Assembly (NCBI RefSeq): GCF_006494425.1
Contig: NZ_VHIV01000011.1
Span: 40,655 to 104,654, forward strand
Source of the DNA: Bacillus dicomae
Lineage (GTDB): Bacteria; Bacillota; Bacilli; Bacillales; Bacillaceae_G
Length of the DNA stretch: 64,000 nt
Direction of reading: 5' to 3'
The notes beneath the pieces are model-generated. The model made no database searches and was not told where the DNA came from. It saw only the letters and a program-made list of their open reading frames with translations. The translations under genes and the position numbers were made by a program. Below, in pieces: positions 41,412 through 50,055 of the stretch (the first letter of the stretch is position 1; each line of letters opens with the position of its first letter).

Positions 41412-42282
41412 ATTTACTAGATGAAGTTTGTTTCAATACAAATTGCTCAATTGCATGAGCAACACCATGTTCATTGTTTGTTAATGTTACAACGTCACAT
41501 AGTTTTTTTACATCTTCTTCAGCATTTCCCATTGCAACTGATAAACCAGCTACTTCTAACATGGGTACATCGTTAAAATTGTCACCTATAGCAACTGTAT
41601 CTTCAATTGGTATGTTAAAGTGGGCTGCCATTTGTTGCAGTCCATTCCCTTTATGTCCATTCTTATCCATAATTTCTAAATTAGTAGGAGCAGATGCTGT
41701 CACCATAATATCAGTGTCTTCTTGTAATATATTTAATAGCTGTGCACGATGCTCTGCATTAAATGTCAAAATGAAGAATTTAGATATTTCTAGCTCTGGA
41801 TTATTTACAACATCTTCGATTTTTTGGAAATCAGTAATTAAGTTTGATTTCTTTTGTTTTTCTGTAATTCTTTCAAGTTCTTCAAGTGTAACATGTAGTG
41901 CATGCTTGTTTTCTTCGAACGCTTGCATGACTTGATCTTGCCATGTATATGGAGAATAAACGCCTCTATTCGTATATAGCTTATATGGAACACCTTCAGA
42001 TTCTAGTAATTTTGCAAGCTTGTATACTTTATCGTTTTGTAAACAACGCGAGTTAATTACTTTTCCATCCACATAAACAATTGCCCCATTGCTCGCTCCA
42101 ACTGGAAGAGATAGTTTATATTCTTCCAATAGTTTTAAAGCATCCTCCTTTGCACGACCAGAACAAATCATAACTATATGACCAGCCTCTTTTGCAGTTT
42201 GGATAGCTTGTAAGTTCTCTTTGGAGATTTCAAGATTAGATGATAGTAGCGTACCATCCATATCTAATGCGATTAATTTCAA
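41410..42282 (-). CDS. Cof-type HAD-IIB phosphatase
   Basis: A 290-residue haloacid-dehalogenase phosphatase. Motif I LIALDMDGTLL (nucleophile and acid Asp), motif II MICSGR, motif IV region VAIGDNFNDVPML, with a C2-type cap between; these proteins dephosphorylate sugar phosphates or nucleotides. I chose TTG 42282, which follows AGAGGTGG and directly precedes motif I; other starts would add an unusual Lys/Asn leader. Confidence 0.88.
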   Translation of the reverse strand: MKLIALDMDGTLLSSNLEISKENLQAIQTAKEAGHIVMICSGRAKEDALKLLEEYKLSLPVGASNGAIVYVDGKVINSRCLQNDKVYKLAKLLESEGVPYKLYTNRGVYSPYTWQDQVMQAFEENKHALHVTLEELERITEKQKKSNLITDFQKIEDVVNNPELEISKFFILTFNAEHRAQLLNILQEDTDIMVTASAPTNLEIMDKNGHKGNGLQQMAAHFNIPIEDTVAIGDNFNDVPMLEVAGLSVAMGNAEEDVKKLCDVVTLTNNEHGVAHAIEQFVLKQTSSSK

Positions 42283-42486
42283 AATGACCACCTCTTTGTT
42301 TTTATTATACATATTTATATAGAGGAAACATATAAACTTATCTTGGAAAGATTGTATTTTATCTCTTATGAACTATCAGTAAGAATTTGATAAATTCCAC
42401 TGTATTAATGAAAGATTTATCTTAATTTGTAACAAAAGTAGAGGTAGGTATGGGGATATTTCGTTATATGACTGTAATATTACGTG

Positions 42487-42660
42487 AATGTTACAAACGT
42501 GAACTTAGTATAAACTGCATTAAATCAGGTTTTTTGAGTTTGTTTATAAAAAAACGTAAAAAAAGTGTAATAAAATTTACGTAATTATATTGCAAGGTAT
42601 TAATAGTTATGTTACATTAATGTTACAAACGTTACGTTATCAAATTTAATGTAACGCTAA
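42487..42660 (+). promoter_or_regulatory. Regulatory region of the tandem peptide array
   Basis: AATGTTACAAACGT occurs twice, at 42487-42500 and 42619-42632, and several GTTAC/GTAAC boxes cluster at 42611-42657. The repeat at 42612-42625 (TTACA-TTAA-TGTTA) reads TAACA-TTAA-TGTAA on the other strand, i.e. fits TNACA-N4-TGTAA; a TATGAA hexamer begins 44 bp further on (42670). The GTAA / TTCGATAG block of the other loci is absent, so membership of the same regulon is less certain. The rest of 42283-42486 shows nothing I can name. Confidence 0.45.
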
Positions 42661-42732
42661 TATAAAAACTATGAAATAAACATTTCTTAGAAATTACATA
42701 TAGATAACTTATTAAAAAGGAGGATGAAAGAA

Positions 42733-42840
42733 ATGAAAGAGCAAGTATTACAAGTAACAAAAGGTGACTTCGTAGGATCAGCAAGTGGAGCGGTAGTATT
42801 AACAGCATTAATCGTATTTCTATCAAGCGTATTAGTATAA
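42733..42840 (+). CDS. Small hydrophobic peptide, alpha class, array copy 1
   Basis: A 35-residue peptide: MKEQVLQVTKGDFVGSASGA followed by VVLTALIVFLSSVLV. Short polar N-terminus and one hydrophobic helix. The core K-x-DF-x3-ASG-x3-LTA-x-I is the same as in the alpha peptides at loci A-C. AAAAAGGAGG lies 9 bp before the ATG. First of five tandem genes at a 149-bp period; copies 1 to 4 encode an identical peptide. Confidence 0.8.
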   Translation: MKEQVLQVTKGDFVGSASGAVVLTALIVFLSSVLV

Positions 42841-42881
42841 TAGAAGTTTTGTAATAAAAGGAAAAGAGAGGAGAATGCAAA

Positions 42882-42989
42882 ATGAAAGAGCAAGTATTAC
42901 AAGTAACAAAAGGTGACTTCGTAGGATCAGCAAGTGGAGCAGTAGTATTAACAGCGTTAATCGTATTTCTATCAAGCGTATTAGTATAA
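42882..42989 (+). CDS. Small hydrophobic peptide, alpha class, array copy 2
   Basis: Encodes the same 35-residue peptide as copy 1 with synonymous third-position differences only (e.g. GCG to GCA). Own ribosome-binding site GAGAGGAG in the 41-bp spacer, which is itself conserved between copies. Confidence 0.8.
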   Translation: MKEQVLQVTKGDFVGSASGAVVLTALIVFLSSVLV

Positions 42990-43030
42990 TAGAAGTTTTG
43001 TAATAAAAGAAAACGAGAGGAGAATGTAAA

Positions 43031-43138
43031 ATGAAAGAACAAGTATTACAAGTAACAAAAGGTGATTTCGTAGGATCAGCAAGTGGAGCGGTAGTATTAA
43101 CGGCGTTAATCGTATTTCTATCAAGCGTATTAGTATAA
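43031..43138 (+). CDS. Small hydrophobic peptide, alpha class, array copy 3
   Basis: Third identical peptide, 149 bp after copy 2, again with synonymous differences (GAA for GAG, GAT for GAC) and GAGAGGAG before the ATG. Confidence 0.8.
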   Translation: MKEQVLQVTKGDFVGSASGAVVLTALIVFLSSVLV

Positions 43139-43179
43139 TAGAAGTTTTGTAATAAAAGAAAACGAGAGGAGAATGCAAA

Positions 43180-43287
43180 ATGAAAGAGCAAGTATTACAA
43201 GTAACAAAAGGTGACTTCGTAGGATCAGCAAGTGGAGCGGTAGTATTAACAGCGTTAATCGTATTTCTATCAAGTGTGTTAGTGTAA
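43180..43287 (+). CDS. Small hydrophobic peptide, alpha class, array copy 4
   Basis: Fourth identical peptide, 149 bp after copy 3; last codons differ synonymously (GTG for GTA). GAGAGGAG before the ATG. After this copy the spacer changes. Confidence 0.8.
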   Translation: MKEQVLQVTKGDFVGSASGAVVLTALIVFLSSVLV

Positions 43288-43329
43288 TAAAAGGTTTAAA
43301 TTATACAAAATGAAAGGAGAATGAGGAAT

Positions 43330-43440
43330 ATGAACAGTGAACAAGTGTTACAAGTAACAAAAACAGATTTATTTGAATCATTAGGTGGGGCAGTAGTATT
43401 AACATCATTTATTCTATTCCTTGCAAGTATATTAGTATGA
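43330..43440 (+). CDS. Small hydrophobic peptide, alpha class, divergent array copy 5
   Basis: A 36-residue divergent member: MNSEQVLQVTKTDLFESLGG then AVVLTSFILFLASILV. It keeps EQVLQVTK, the G-AVVLT and the C-terminal hydrophobic pattern but replaces DFVGSASG by DLFESLGG. Start 150 bp after copy 4, behind AAAGGAGAATGAGG. It may be the partner of the repeated peptide rather than another copy. Confidence 0.75.
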   Translation: MNSEQVLQVTKTDLFESLGGAVVLTSFILFLASILV

Positions 43441-43468
43441 GACATATAAATACAATCATTCAAAAAAA

Positions 43469-43517
43469 ATAAAGACTCTAGCATATTAGTAAGTAGTTAA
43501 TATGTTGGGGTCTTTTT
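43469..43517 (+). terminator. Terminator of the peptide array
   Basis: AAAGACTC...CATATTA / TAATATG...GGGGTCTTT hairpin followed by TTTTG, closing the five-gene array. Confidence 0.75.
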
Positions 43518-43648
43518 TGTTTTCTTCTATATATCCCTTCAAGTATTAATAGTCCCCTTTATTTTAAAGAGAAAAAAGTCGAATTTTATATGTAAGAAAA
43601 AAAGAGGAATTTGACAGAAAAGATAGAAAATTTTAAAGGTCAGAATTT

Positions 43649-43662
43649 GTTAGCTTGCTAAC
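43649..43662. promoter_or_regulatory. Palindrome upstream of hppD
   Basis: GTTAGCTTGCTAAC, perfect 6-bp arms, 87 bp before the hppD start. A cre-like TGGAAGCGTTTTCG (43683-43696; two deviations from the CcpA consensus) follows. Either could regulate the tyrosine-degradation genes. Confidence 0.4.
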
Positions 43663-43748
43663 TAATTTCTAATAATCGATGTTGGAAGCGTTTTCGGTTG
43701 GCTTTAAGTATGAACCATTTAATCTATTTACAGGGGGATGAGGATTTT

Positions 43749-44867
43749 ATGAAACAAAAATCTATGGATACGCTAGCTGCACAAATGGAGGACTTTTTTC
43801 CAGTACGTGATGTAGATCATTTGGAATTTTACGTAGGAAATGCAAAACAATCAAGTTATTACCTTGCGAGAGCATTCGGATTCAAAATTGTGGCTTACTC
43901 TGGATTAGAAACTGGTAACCGTGAAAAGGTATCTTATGTTCTTGTGCAAAAAAATATGCGTTTCGTTGTGTCTGGAGCTTTAAGTAGCGATAATCGTATT
44001 GCAGAGTTTGTAAAGACTCATGGTGATGGCGTGAAAGATGTGGCATTACTTGTTGATGATGTTGATAAAGCATATTCGGAAGCGGTGAAACGTGGTGCCG
44101 TTGCAATTGCCCCACCTGTAGAGTTAACAGACGAGAACGGTACATTGAAAAAAGCAGTTATTGGTACGTATGGTGATACAATTCACACGCTTGTAGAGCG
44201 TAAAAATTATAAAGGAACATTTATGCCAGGATTCCAAAAGGTCGAGTTTAATATCCCATTTGAAGAATCAGGTTTAATTGCTGTGGACCATGTAGTTGGT
44301 AATGTTGAAAAAATGGAAGAGTGGGTTAGTTATTACGAGAACGTTATGGGCTTTAAACAAATGATCCATTTTGATGATGATGATATTAGCACAGAGTATT
44401 CAGCATTAATGTCGAAAGTTATGACAAATGGAAGTCGTATTAAGTTCCCTATTAACGAACCAGCAGATGGAAAGAGAAAATCACAGATTCAAGAATATCT
44501 AGAATTCTATAATGGAGCAGGTGTACAGCATCTTGCTTTACTAACAAGTGATATTGTTAAAACAGTGGAAGCGCTTCGTGCGAATGGTGTGGAATTTTTA
44601 GATACACCAGATACTTATTATGATGAGTTAAGTGCACGAGTTGGAAAAATCGATGAGGAAATTGATAGGTTAAAAGAATTAAAGATTTTAGTAGATCGCG
44701 ATGAGGAAGGCTACTTACTACAAATCTTTACGAAACCAATTGTAGATCGTCCAACTTTATTTATTGAAATTATTCAACGTAAAGGTTCTCGTGGATTTGG
44801 AGAAGGGAACTTTAAAGCATTATTCGAATCAATTGAAAGAGAACAAGAGCGTCGCGGAAATTTATAA
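43749..44867 (+). CDS. hppD: 4-hydroxyphenylpyruvate dioxygenase
   Basis: A 372-residue non-haem iron dioxygenase converting 4-hydroxyphenylpyruvate to homogentisate. Two vicinal-oxygen-chelate domains; the iron ligands lie in the family positions: His in IAVDHVVGN, His in GVQHLALLT, Glu in LFIEIIQR near the C-terminus, followed by GSRGFGEGNFKALFES. I chose ATG 43749 behind GATGAGG. First gene of a tyrosine-catabolic cluster with the FAH-like and hmgA genes. Confidence 0.95.
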   Translation: MKQKSMDTLAAQMEDFFPVRDVDHLEFYVGNAKQSSYYLARAFGFKIVAYSGLETGNREKVSYVLVQKNMRFVVSGALSSDNRIAEFVKTHGDGVKDVALLVDDVDKAYSEAVKRGAVAIAPPVELTDENGTLKKAVIGTYGDTIHTLVERKNYKGTFMPGFQKVEFNIPFEESGLIAVDHVVGNVEKMEEWVSYYENVMGFKQMIHFDDDDISTEYSALMSKVMTNGSRIKFPINEPADGKRKSQIQEYLEFYNGAGVQHLALLTSDIVKTVEALRANGVEFLDTPDTYYDELSARVGKIDEEIDRLKELKILVDRDEEGYLLQIFTKPIVDRPTLFIEIIQRKGSRGFGEGNFKALFESIEREQERRGNL

Positions 44868-44930
44868 AATTTATATCCACCAGCAAAAATTCTTTTGTTG
44901 GTGGAAATTTCATTTTCAAAGGGAGGAATC

Positions 44931-45890
44931 ATGATGAAATTTGTTACATTTCGTCTTCCTTCGAAAGAAATGCGAGCGGGATGGCTTGAAGGTGACAAAG
45001 TAATTGATATGAACCTTGCTAGTGATGGGAAATTACCTTCTTCTATGTTCGCCTTTTTAGAGAAAGCGGATGAGTATGTAGAGATGTTGCGTAATATTAA
45101 GAAGCCTGAAAAGGGTATATATTCCTTAGAGGAAGTACAATTAACAGCGGCACTCCCTAACCCGAGTAGTATTCGGGATTTTTACGCGTTTGAACAGCAT
45201 GTAAAAACGGCACGCGGCCGAAGAGGGCTAGATGTTGTACCTGAGTGGTATGATATCCCGGTTTTTTATTTTACGAACCATCGTGCTGTTATTGGCCCGG
45301 ATGATTTTGTTATTGGTCCAAAGAAGTCTGCAAAGCTTGATTATGAGTTAGAGATCGCCTGCGTAATTGGGAAAGAAGGACGAAATATTTCCCGCGATCA
45401 AGCAGAGGAATATATTTTTGGCTACTGTATTATGAATGATTGGAGCGCAAGGGACTTGCAGGCAACCGAAATGAAAGTAGGACTCGGTCCAGCGAAAGGA
45501 AAAGATTTTGCAACCTCATTGGGAGCATATATTGCTACGAAAGAGGAATTAGAAGTTTATCGTAACGGTGATCGTTATGATTTAGAGATGAAGGCTCATG
45601 TAAATGGAAAGTTATTATCAAAGGGAAGCTTCCAAGATATTTACTATACATTTGCTGAAATGATTGAACGTGCTTCGGAAGACGTTACGTTATATCCAGG
45701 TGATGTGATTGGTTCTGGGACAGTAGGAACAGGTTGTATTTTAGAACTGGGTACGGAAGAGTGGCTGCAAGATGGAGATGTTGTAGAACTTACGATTACT
45801 GGTTTAGGTACATTACGTAATACGGTCAAAAAAGAAAAGGAAGCAGGTGATGGGCATGTTTTATCGTCACATGGGGGAGCTACCTCATAA
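44931..45890 (+). CDS. Fumarylacetoacetate hydrolase family protein
   Basis: A 319-residue enzyme of the FAH superfamily: the metal-binding E-x-E and Asp appear in AKLDYELEIACVIGKEGRNI, with GYCIMNDWSARDLQ and GDVIGSGTVGTGCILELG as further hallmarks. In this cluster it should split fumarylacetoacetate (or maleylacetoacetate directly) into fumarate and acetoacetate. ATG 44931 follows GGGAGGAATC. The next gene, hmgA, starts inside its last codons. Confidence 0.9.
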   Translation: MMKFVTFRLPSKEMRAGWLEGDKVIDMNLASDGKLPSSMFAFLEKADEYVEMLRNIKKPEKGIYSLEEVQLTAALPNPSSIRDFYAFEQHVKTARGRRGLDVVPEWYDIPVFYFTNHRAVIGPDDFVIGPKKSAKLDYELEIACVIGKEGRNISRDQAEEYIFGYCIMNDWSARDLQATEMKVGLGPAKGKDFATSLGAYIATKEELEVYRNGDRYDLEMKAHVNGKLLSKGSFQDIYYTFAEMIERASEDVTLYPGDVIGSGTVGTGCILELGTEEWLQDGDVVELTITGLGTLRNTVKKEKEAGDGHVLSSHGGATS

Positions 45891-47028
45891 ACGACATGTA
45901 CAATTCCGTAAAAAAGATGGATCACTTTATCGTGAACAGGTAATGGGAACGAAAGGTTTTTCTGGTACACAGTCTATTTTGTATCATCATTATATGCCAA
46001 CGGAAGTAGGGCATGCGGCACTATCGCATTCTTGTCAGCTACAGTATGAAGAGGATGTTGCACTTTCTCATCGTCACTTCCGCACGAAAGAAAATAAAAA
46101 AAGTGGTGATGCAGTAAGTGGGAGAAACTTCATACTTGGAAATGAAGATTTATTAATCGGAGTAGTGAGTCCAACAGAGAAAATGGATTATTTCTATCGT
46201 AATGGTGATGGCGATGAAATGTTATTTGTCCATTATGGAACAGGAAAAATTGAAACAATGTTCGGAACGATTCACTATCGAAAAGGTGATTATGTAACAA
46301 TCCCAATTGGAACGATTTATCGTGTTATACCAGATGAAGGAGAGACTAAGTTTCTTGTTGTAGAGGCGAATAGCCAAATTACAACGCCGCGTCGCTATCG
46401 CAATGAGTATGGACAATTGTTAGAGCATAGTCCGTTTTGTGAGAGAGATATTCGTGGTCCTGAAAAATTAGAGACATATAATGAAAAAGGTGAGTTTGTC
46501 GTAATGACAAAGTCGAGGGGCTATATGCACAAGCATGTTTTAGGGCATCATCCGTTAGATGTAGTTGGATGGGATGGTTATTTATATCCTTGGGTCTTTA
46601 ATGTAGAGGACTTTGAACCAATTACAGGTCGTATTCATCAGCCACCCCCAGTACATCAAACGTTCGAGGGTCACAATTTCGTTATTTGTTCTTTCGTACC
46701 ACGTTTATATGATTATCATCCAGAATCTATTCCAGCTCCGTACTATCATAGTAATGTAAATAGTGATGAAGTCCTTTACTATGTGGAAGGTAACTTTATG
46801 AGCCGGAAGGGTGTGGAAGAAGGTTCTATTACACTTCATCCAAGCGGTATTCCCCATGGACCGCACCCAGGGAAAACAGAGGCAAGTATAGGGAAAAAGG
46901 AAACGCTTGAATTAGCTGTTATGATAGATACATTCCGTCCGCTTCGTATTGTAAAACAAGCACATGAAACAGAAGACGAAAAATATATGTATAGCTGGAT
47001 TGAAGAAGGATCATATACTGTGAAATAA
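45856..47028 (+). CDS. hmgA: Homogentisate 1,2-dioxygenase
   Basis: A roughly 390-residue cupin-type iron dioxygenase that opens the homogentisate ring. Family hallmarks: PPPVHQTFEGHNFVICSFVP, then RLYDYHPESIPAPYYHSNVN with SDEVLYYVEGNF, and HPSGIPHGPHPG, which carry the iron ligands His and Glu. It overlaps the FAH-like gene by 35 bp. Start ATG 45856 has GCAGGTG at 6 bp; ATG 45850 is an alternative. Shorter than animal and Pseudomonas homologues, as usual for Bacillus. Confidence 0.92.
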   Translation: MFYRHMGELPHKRHVQFRKKDGSLYREQVMGTKGFSGTQSILYHHYMPTEVGHAALSHSCQLQYEEDVALSHRHFRTKENKKSGDAVSGRNFILGNEDLLIGVVSPTEKMDYFYRNGDGDEMLFVHYGTGKIETMFGTIHYRKGDYVTIPIGTIYRVIPDEGETKFLVVEANSQITTPRRYRNEYGQLLEHSPFCERDIRGPEKLETYNEKGEFVVMTKSRGYMHKHVLGHHPLDVVGWDGYLYPWVFNVEDFEPITGRIHQPPPVHQTFEGHNFVICSFVPRLYDYHPESIPAPYYHSNVNSDEVLYYVEGNFMSRKGVEEGSITLHPSGIPHGPHPGKTEASIGKKETLELAVMIDTFRPLRIVKQAHETEDEKYMYSWIEEGSYTVK

Positions 47029-47031
47029 GTA

Positions 47032-47068
47032 AAAAGAGGCATGCTCACTAAGGGAGCATGCCTCTTTT
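47032..47068 (+). terminator. Terminator of the tyrosine-degradation operon
   Basis: AAAAGAGGCATGCTC / GAGCATGCCTCTTTT, 15-bp perfect stem. Confidence 0.9.
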
Positions 47069-47178
47069 ATGGAATCGACATGTATAATAATACCAAAAAA
47101 AAATATAGAAAGATATATAGAAAAGATGATAAGGATAGTACATATTCATAAGAATTTCTACTTATTTCGACAAAAGTA

Positions 47179-47207
47179 TTGACTGGGAAAAGTGCTATGA
47201 GTAAAAT
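47179..47207 (+). promoter_or_regulatory. Promoter of the amino acid permease gene
   Basis: TTGACT, 17 bp, TAAAAT; the CodY box lies 16 bp downstream of the -10. Confidence 0.7.
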
Positions 47208-47223
47208 GAAAAAGCGAATTAAA

Positions 47224-47238
47224 AATTTTCAGAAAATT
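47224..47238. promoter_or_regulatory. Perfect CodY box
   Basis: AATTTTCAGAAAATT matches the CodY consensus AATTTTCWGAAAATT at all 15 positions. It overlaps the likely transcript start region just upstream of the permease ribosome-binding site, where bound CodY would block transcription in amino-acid-rich cells. Confidence 0.88.
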
Positions 47239-47259
47239 TAAAACATGGAGGAGCATACT

Positions 47260-48675
47260 ATGAAGCAAATTTTTCAAAAGAAGCCTATTGCAAAGTTAAT
47301 GCAAGAGAGTAAGCAAAAGACGTTAGCGAGAACATTAGGTGCATTGGATTTAACAATGCTTGGAATCGGGGCAATTGTTGGAACAGGTATTTTTGTTCTA
47401 ACGGGCGTGGTAGCAGCAAAACATTCTGGACCAGCTATTATATTATCATTTGCGATAGCCGCGTTAGCCTGTGCCTTTGCAGCATTTTGTTATGCTGAAT
47501 TCGCTTCTTCAGTTCCTGTCTCAGGCAGTGTGTATACGTACACATATGCAACGATGGGAGAAGTATTCGCATTTTTAATTGGATGGGATTTAATGCTTGA
47601 GTATTTACTTGCTACATCTGCTGTGGCAAACGGTTGGTCCGCTTATTTCCAATCTTTATTAAAGGGATTTGGAATCCATATTCCTACCATTCTCTCCTCA
47701 GCCCCTGGTACAGGAAAGGGTGGAATAATTGATTTACCTGCGGTTCTAATTATTTTAGTGATGACAGTTCTTTTATCTAGAGGTGTTCGTGAAAGTGCAC
47801 GTGTAAATAATATTATGGTATTCATTAAGCTAGCGGTTGTTCTTATTTTTATCTTTGCTGGTTTTAATTATGTGAAACCTGAAAACTGGACGCCTTTTAT
47901 GCCGTTTGGTTTAGATGGTGTAATGGCTGGAGCTGCTACAGTGTTCTTTGCATTCATAGGGTTTGATGCAGTTTCAACAGCAGCAGAAGAAGTGAAGCGT
48001 CCACAACGTGATTTACCAATTGGTATTATTGCATCGTTATTAATTTGTACAGTTCTTTATATTGTTGTTTCGCTTATTTTGACAGGAATTGTTCCATATG
48101 GACAGCTAAATATATCAGATCCAGTTGCTTTTGCACTTCAATTTATTGGACAAGATGGTTTAGCGGGAGTAATTTCAGTAGGAGCAATTACAGGAATTAC
48201 AACTGTAATGCTAGTTATGATGTATGGGCAAGTACGTGTTTCATATGCAATGAGTAGAGATGGATTATTGCCGAAACGTCTTGCTAAAGTTCACCCGAAA
48301 TTTAAAACACCGTTTTTAAATACGTGGACAACGGGAATTATTGCAGCACTTATTTCAGGATTAATAGATTTAAATGTGTTAGCGCATCTTGTAAATATGG
48401 GGACTTTATCTGCCTTTGCACTTGTAGCTGTTGCTGTTATTGTAATGAGAAGAACACATCCTGATTTACCAAGAGCATTTAAGGCGCCACTTGTACCATT
48501 TTTACCAGCGTTAACAGTAATTTTTTGTTTATACTTAATGCTTCAATTATCCGGAACAGCTTGGATTAGTTTCGGGATATGGATGGTTATCGGTATTGCG
48601 GTTTACTTCTTATATAGCCGTAAACATAGTGCTTTAAATAATAATAAAGACGAAGACGATGTAGCAAATCTATAA
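47260..48675 (+). CDS. APC-family amino acid permease
   Basis: A 471-residue permease with twelve hydrophobic segments. The substrate-binding unwound helix GIGAIVGTGIFVLTG and FAFIGFDAVSTAAEEVKRPQ are signatures of the cationic/branched amino acid APC branch (similar to B. subtilis YfnA). Substrate uncertain; neighbourhood suggests aromatic amino acids, the CodY box a general amino-acid supply role. ATG 47260 follows TGGAGGAG. Confidence 0.9.
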   Translation: MKQIFQKKPIAKLMQESKQKTLARTLGALDLTMLGIGAIVGTGIFVLTGVVAAKHSGPAIILSFAIAALACAFAAFCYAEFASSVPVSGSVYTYTYATMGEVFAFLIGWDLMLEYLLATSAVANGWSAYFQSLLKGFGIHIPTILSSAPGTGKGGIIDLPAVLIILVMTVLLSRGVRESARVNNIMVFIKLAVVLIFIFAGFNYVKPENWTPFMPFGLDGVMAGAATVFFAFIGFDAVSTAAEEVKRPQRDLPIGIIASLLICTVLYIVVSLILTGIVPYGQLNISDPVAFALQFIGQDGLAGVISVGAITGITTVMLVMMYGQVRVSYAMSRDGLLPKRLAKVHPKFKTPFLNTWTTGIIAALISGLIDLNVLAHLVNMGTLSAFALVAVAVIVMRRTHPDLPRAFKAPLVPFLPALTVIFCLYLMLQLSGTAWISFGIWMVIGIAVYFLYSRKHSALNNNKDEDDVANL

Positions 48676-48680
48676 GTAGG

Positions 48681-48713
48681 AAAATCCATTCTAATTCTGT
48701 TAGAATGGATTTT
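48681..48713 (+). terminator. Terminator of the permease gene
   Basis: AAAATCCATTCTAA / TTAGAATGGATTTT then TTTG. Confidence 0.9.
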
Positions 48714-48780
48714 TTTGTTTGAAAATTTACATTTTTCTGAATGTATTATAAGATAATTGTTGGCGAACTAAAGGGGTGAA

Positions 48781-50055
48781 ATGATGAAAAATACGTGGCG
48801 TGAGTTAAGGGAGATGGACCGTAACGTATGGATTCGATTTATTGGTGAGACGTTAAATGGAATTGCAATGATGATGTTGATGCCTTTCTTTGCATTATAT
48901 TTAAAAGATAAGGTAGATTCATTATTACAAGTTGGAGTTATTATGGCGCTTTCTCCAATTGCTGCGAGCTTTGGATCCATTATAGGCGGAAGAATTGCTG
49001 ATATATATGGAAGAAAGCCGATTATGATATTTTCGATGGCGAGTAATGCAGTATTAATGCTTGGCTTTTTATTTATAGAAGGATTTATTCCATATGCGAT
49101 TTTATCTGTTTTTTTAGGGTTAAGTAATTCGCTATTTCATCCAGCTGCATCAGCGATGGTTGCGGATGTAACAAAGCCAGAAAAAAGAACAGAAGCATAT
49201 GGTTTGTTGCGGATGGGGCACAATATAGGTGCTGCAATTGGCCCGATAATGGGCGCTTCAGTAGTTATGTTGTCGAAGAACCTTGTGTTTATTATTGCCT
49301 CGTCTACGATGTTATTTTATGCATTACTTGTATTCGTTCTTATTCAAGAGACCATGCCAAAGAATACGAATAAGGAAGAGGATAACGAAAAGGAATCAGG
49401 AGCGGTGTGGAAAATTGTATTGCGAGATAAGGCACTAATGATTTATTTATTAGCAGGTATCATTATTTCGATGGGATTTTCTCAAACAGAAGGCATGTTG
49501 CCACTGCACTTTGATAATGAAATGAAAGGTATTTTTGGAGCTAACAATCCATACCCATATTTAATGGCGTTAAACGGACTATTAGTTGTGTTGTTCCAAT
49601 TTCAAATTTCAAAATGGGCCACAGATAAACCTGTTGGAAAGACGATGTTATATGGTGCATGTTTGTTTGGGATTGGATTGTTTTTTATAGGGTGGTTACC
49701 GAAGTGGTTTGGAGAATTGGATACAAATGCTACAGTTATTTTAATAACGTTACTGTTTGTGTATGCCATATATACGTTAGGTGAGATGATTATGTCGCCT
49801 GTACAAATGACCTTTGTAGCAAATTTGGCCCCTGAGCATTTGAGAGGGACTTATATGGGAGCTGCAAGTTTGCAGTGGATTACAGGAAGTGCATTTGGCC
49901 CCCTTCTTGGAGGGTTTTTATTAGATCGATTACTTGGCCACCTCCTATTTACAATTTTAGCTGTAGGCTGTGTAGTTGCGGGTGTGGTATATATTTCTTT
50001 AGATCGTCTCGTTGAACAAAGACACAAAGGCACACTAACCAAGCAATCTTCTTAA
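48781..50055 (+). CDS. Major facilitator superfamily transporter
   Basis: A 424-residue transporter with twelve hydrophobic segments; the loop 2-3 MFS motif is GGRIADIYGRKPIMIFSMAS and a second copy-like motif follows in VADVTKPEKRTEAYGL. Resembles the YttB/MdtG-type drug exporter branch, but substrate cannot be told. ATG 48781 (or the adjacent ATG 48784) follows AAAGGGG. Single gene. The 215 bp after it hold nothing I recognise. Confidence 0.88.
   Translation: MMKNTWRELREMDRNVWIRFIGETLNGIAMMMLMPFFALYLKDKVDSLLQVGVIMALSPIAASFGSIIGGRIADIYGRKPIMIFSMASNAVLMLGFLFIEGFIPYAILSVFLGLSNSLFHPAASAMVADVTKPEKRTEAYGLLRMGHNIGAAIGPIMGASVVMLSKNLVFIIASSTMLFYALLVFVLIQETMPKNTNKEEDNEKESGAVWKIVLRDKALMIYLLAGIIISMGFSQTEGMLPLHFDNEMKGIFGANNPYPYLMALNGLLVVLFQFQISKWATDKPVGKTMLYGACLFGIGLFFIGWLPKWFGELDTNATVILITLLFVYAIYTLGEMIMSPVQMTFVANLAPEHLRGTYMGAASLQWITGSAFGPLLGGFLLDRLLGHLLFTILAVGCVVAGVVYISLDRLVEQRHKGTLTKQSS

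Noticed and set aside
41474-41935. 153-residue plus-strand frame
   Set aside because: Antisense to the HAD phosphatase, which has complete catalytic motifs; no ribosome-binding site.
42632-43191. Long minus-strand open frames over the peptide array
   Set aside because: They are mirror frames created by the 149-bp tandem repeats, with no ribosome-binding sites and phenylalanine/leucine-rich repetitive content; the plus-strand genes explain the sequence.
42733-43440. CRISPR-like repeat array
   Set aside because: The period is 149 bp with conserved coding content and ribosome-binding sites in the spacers, not short repeats with unique spacers.
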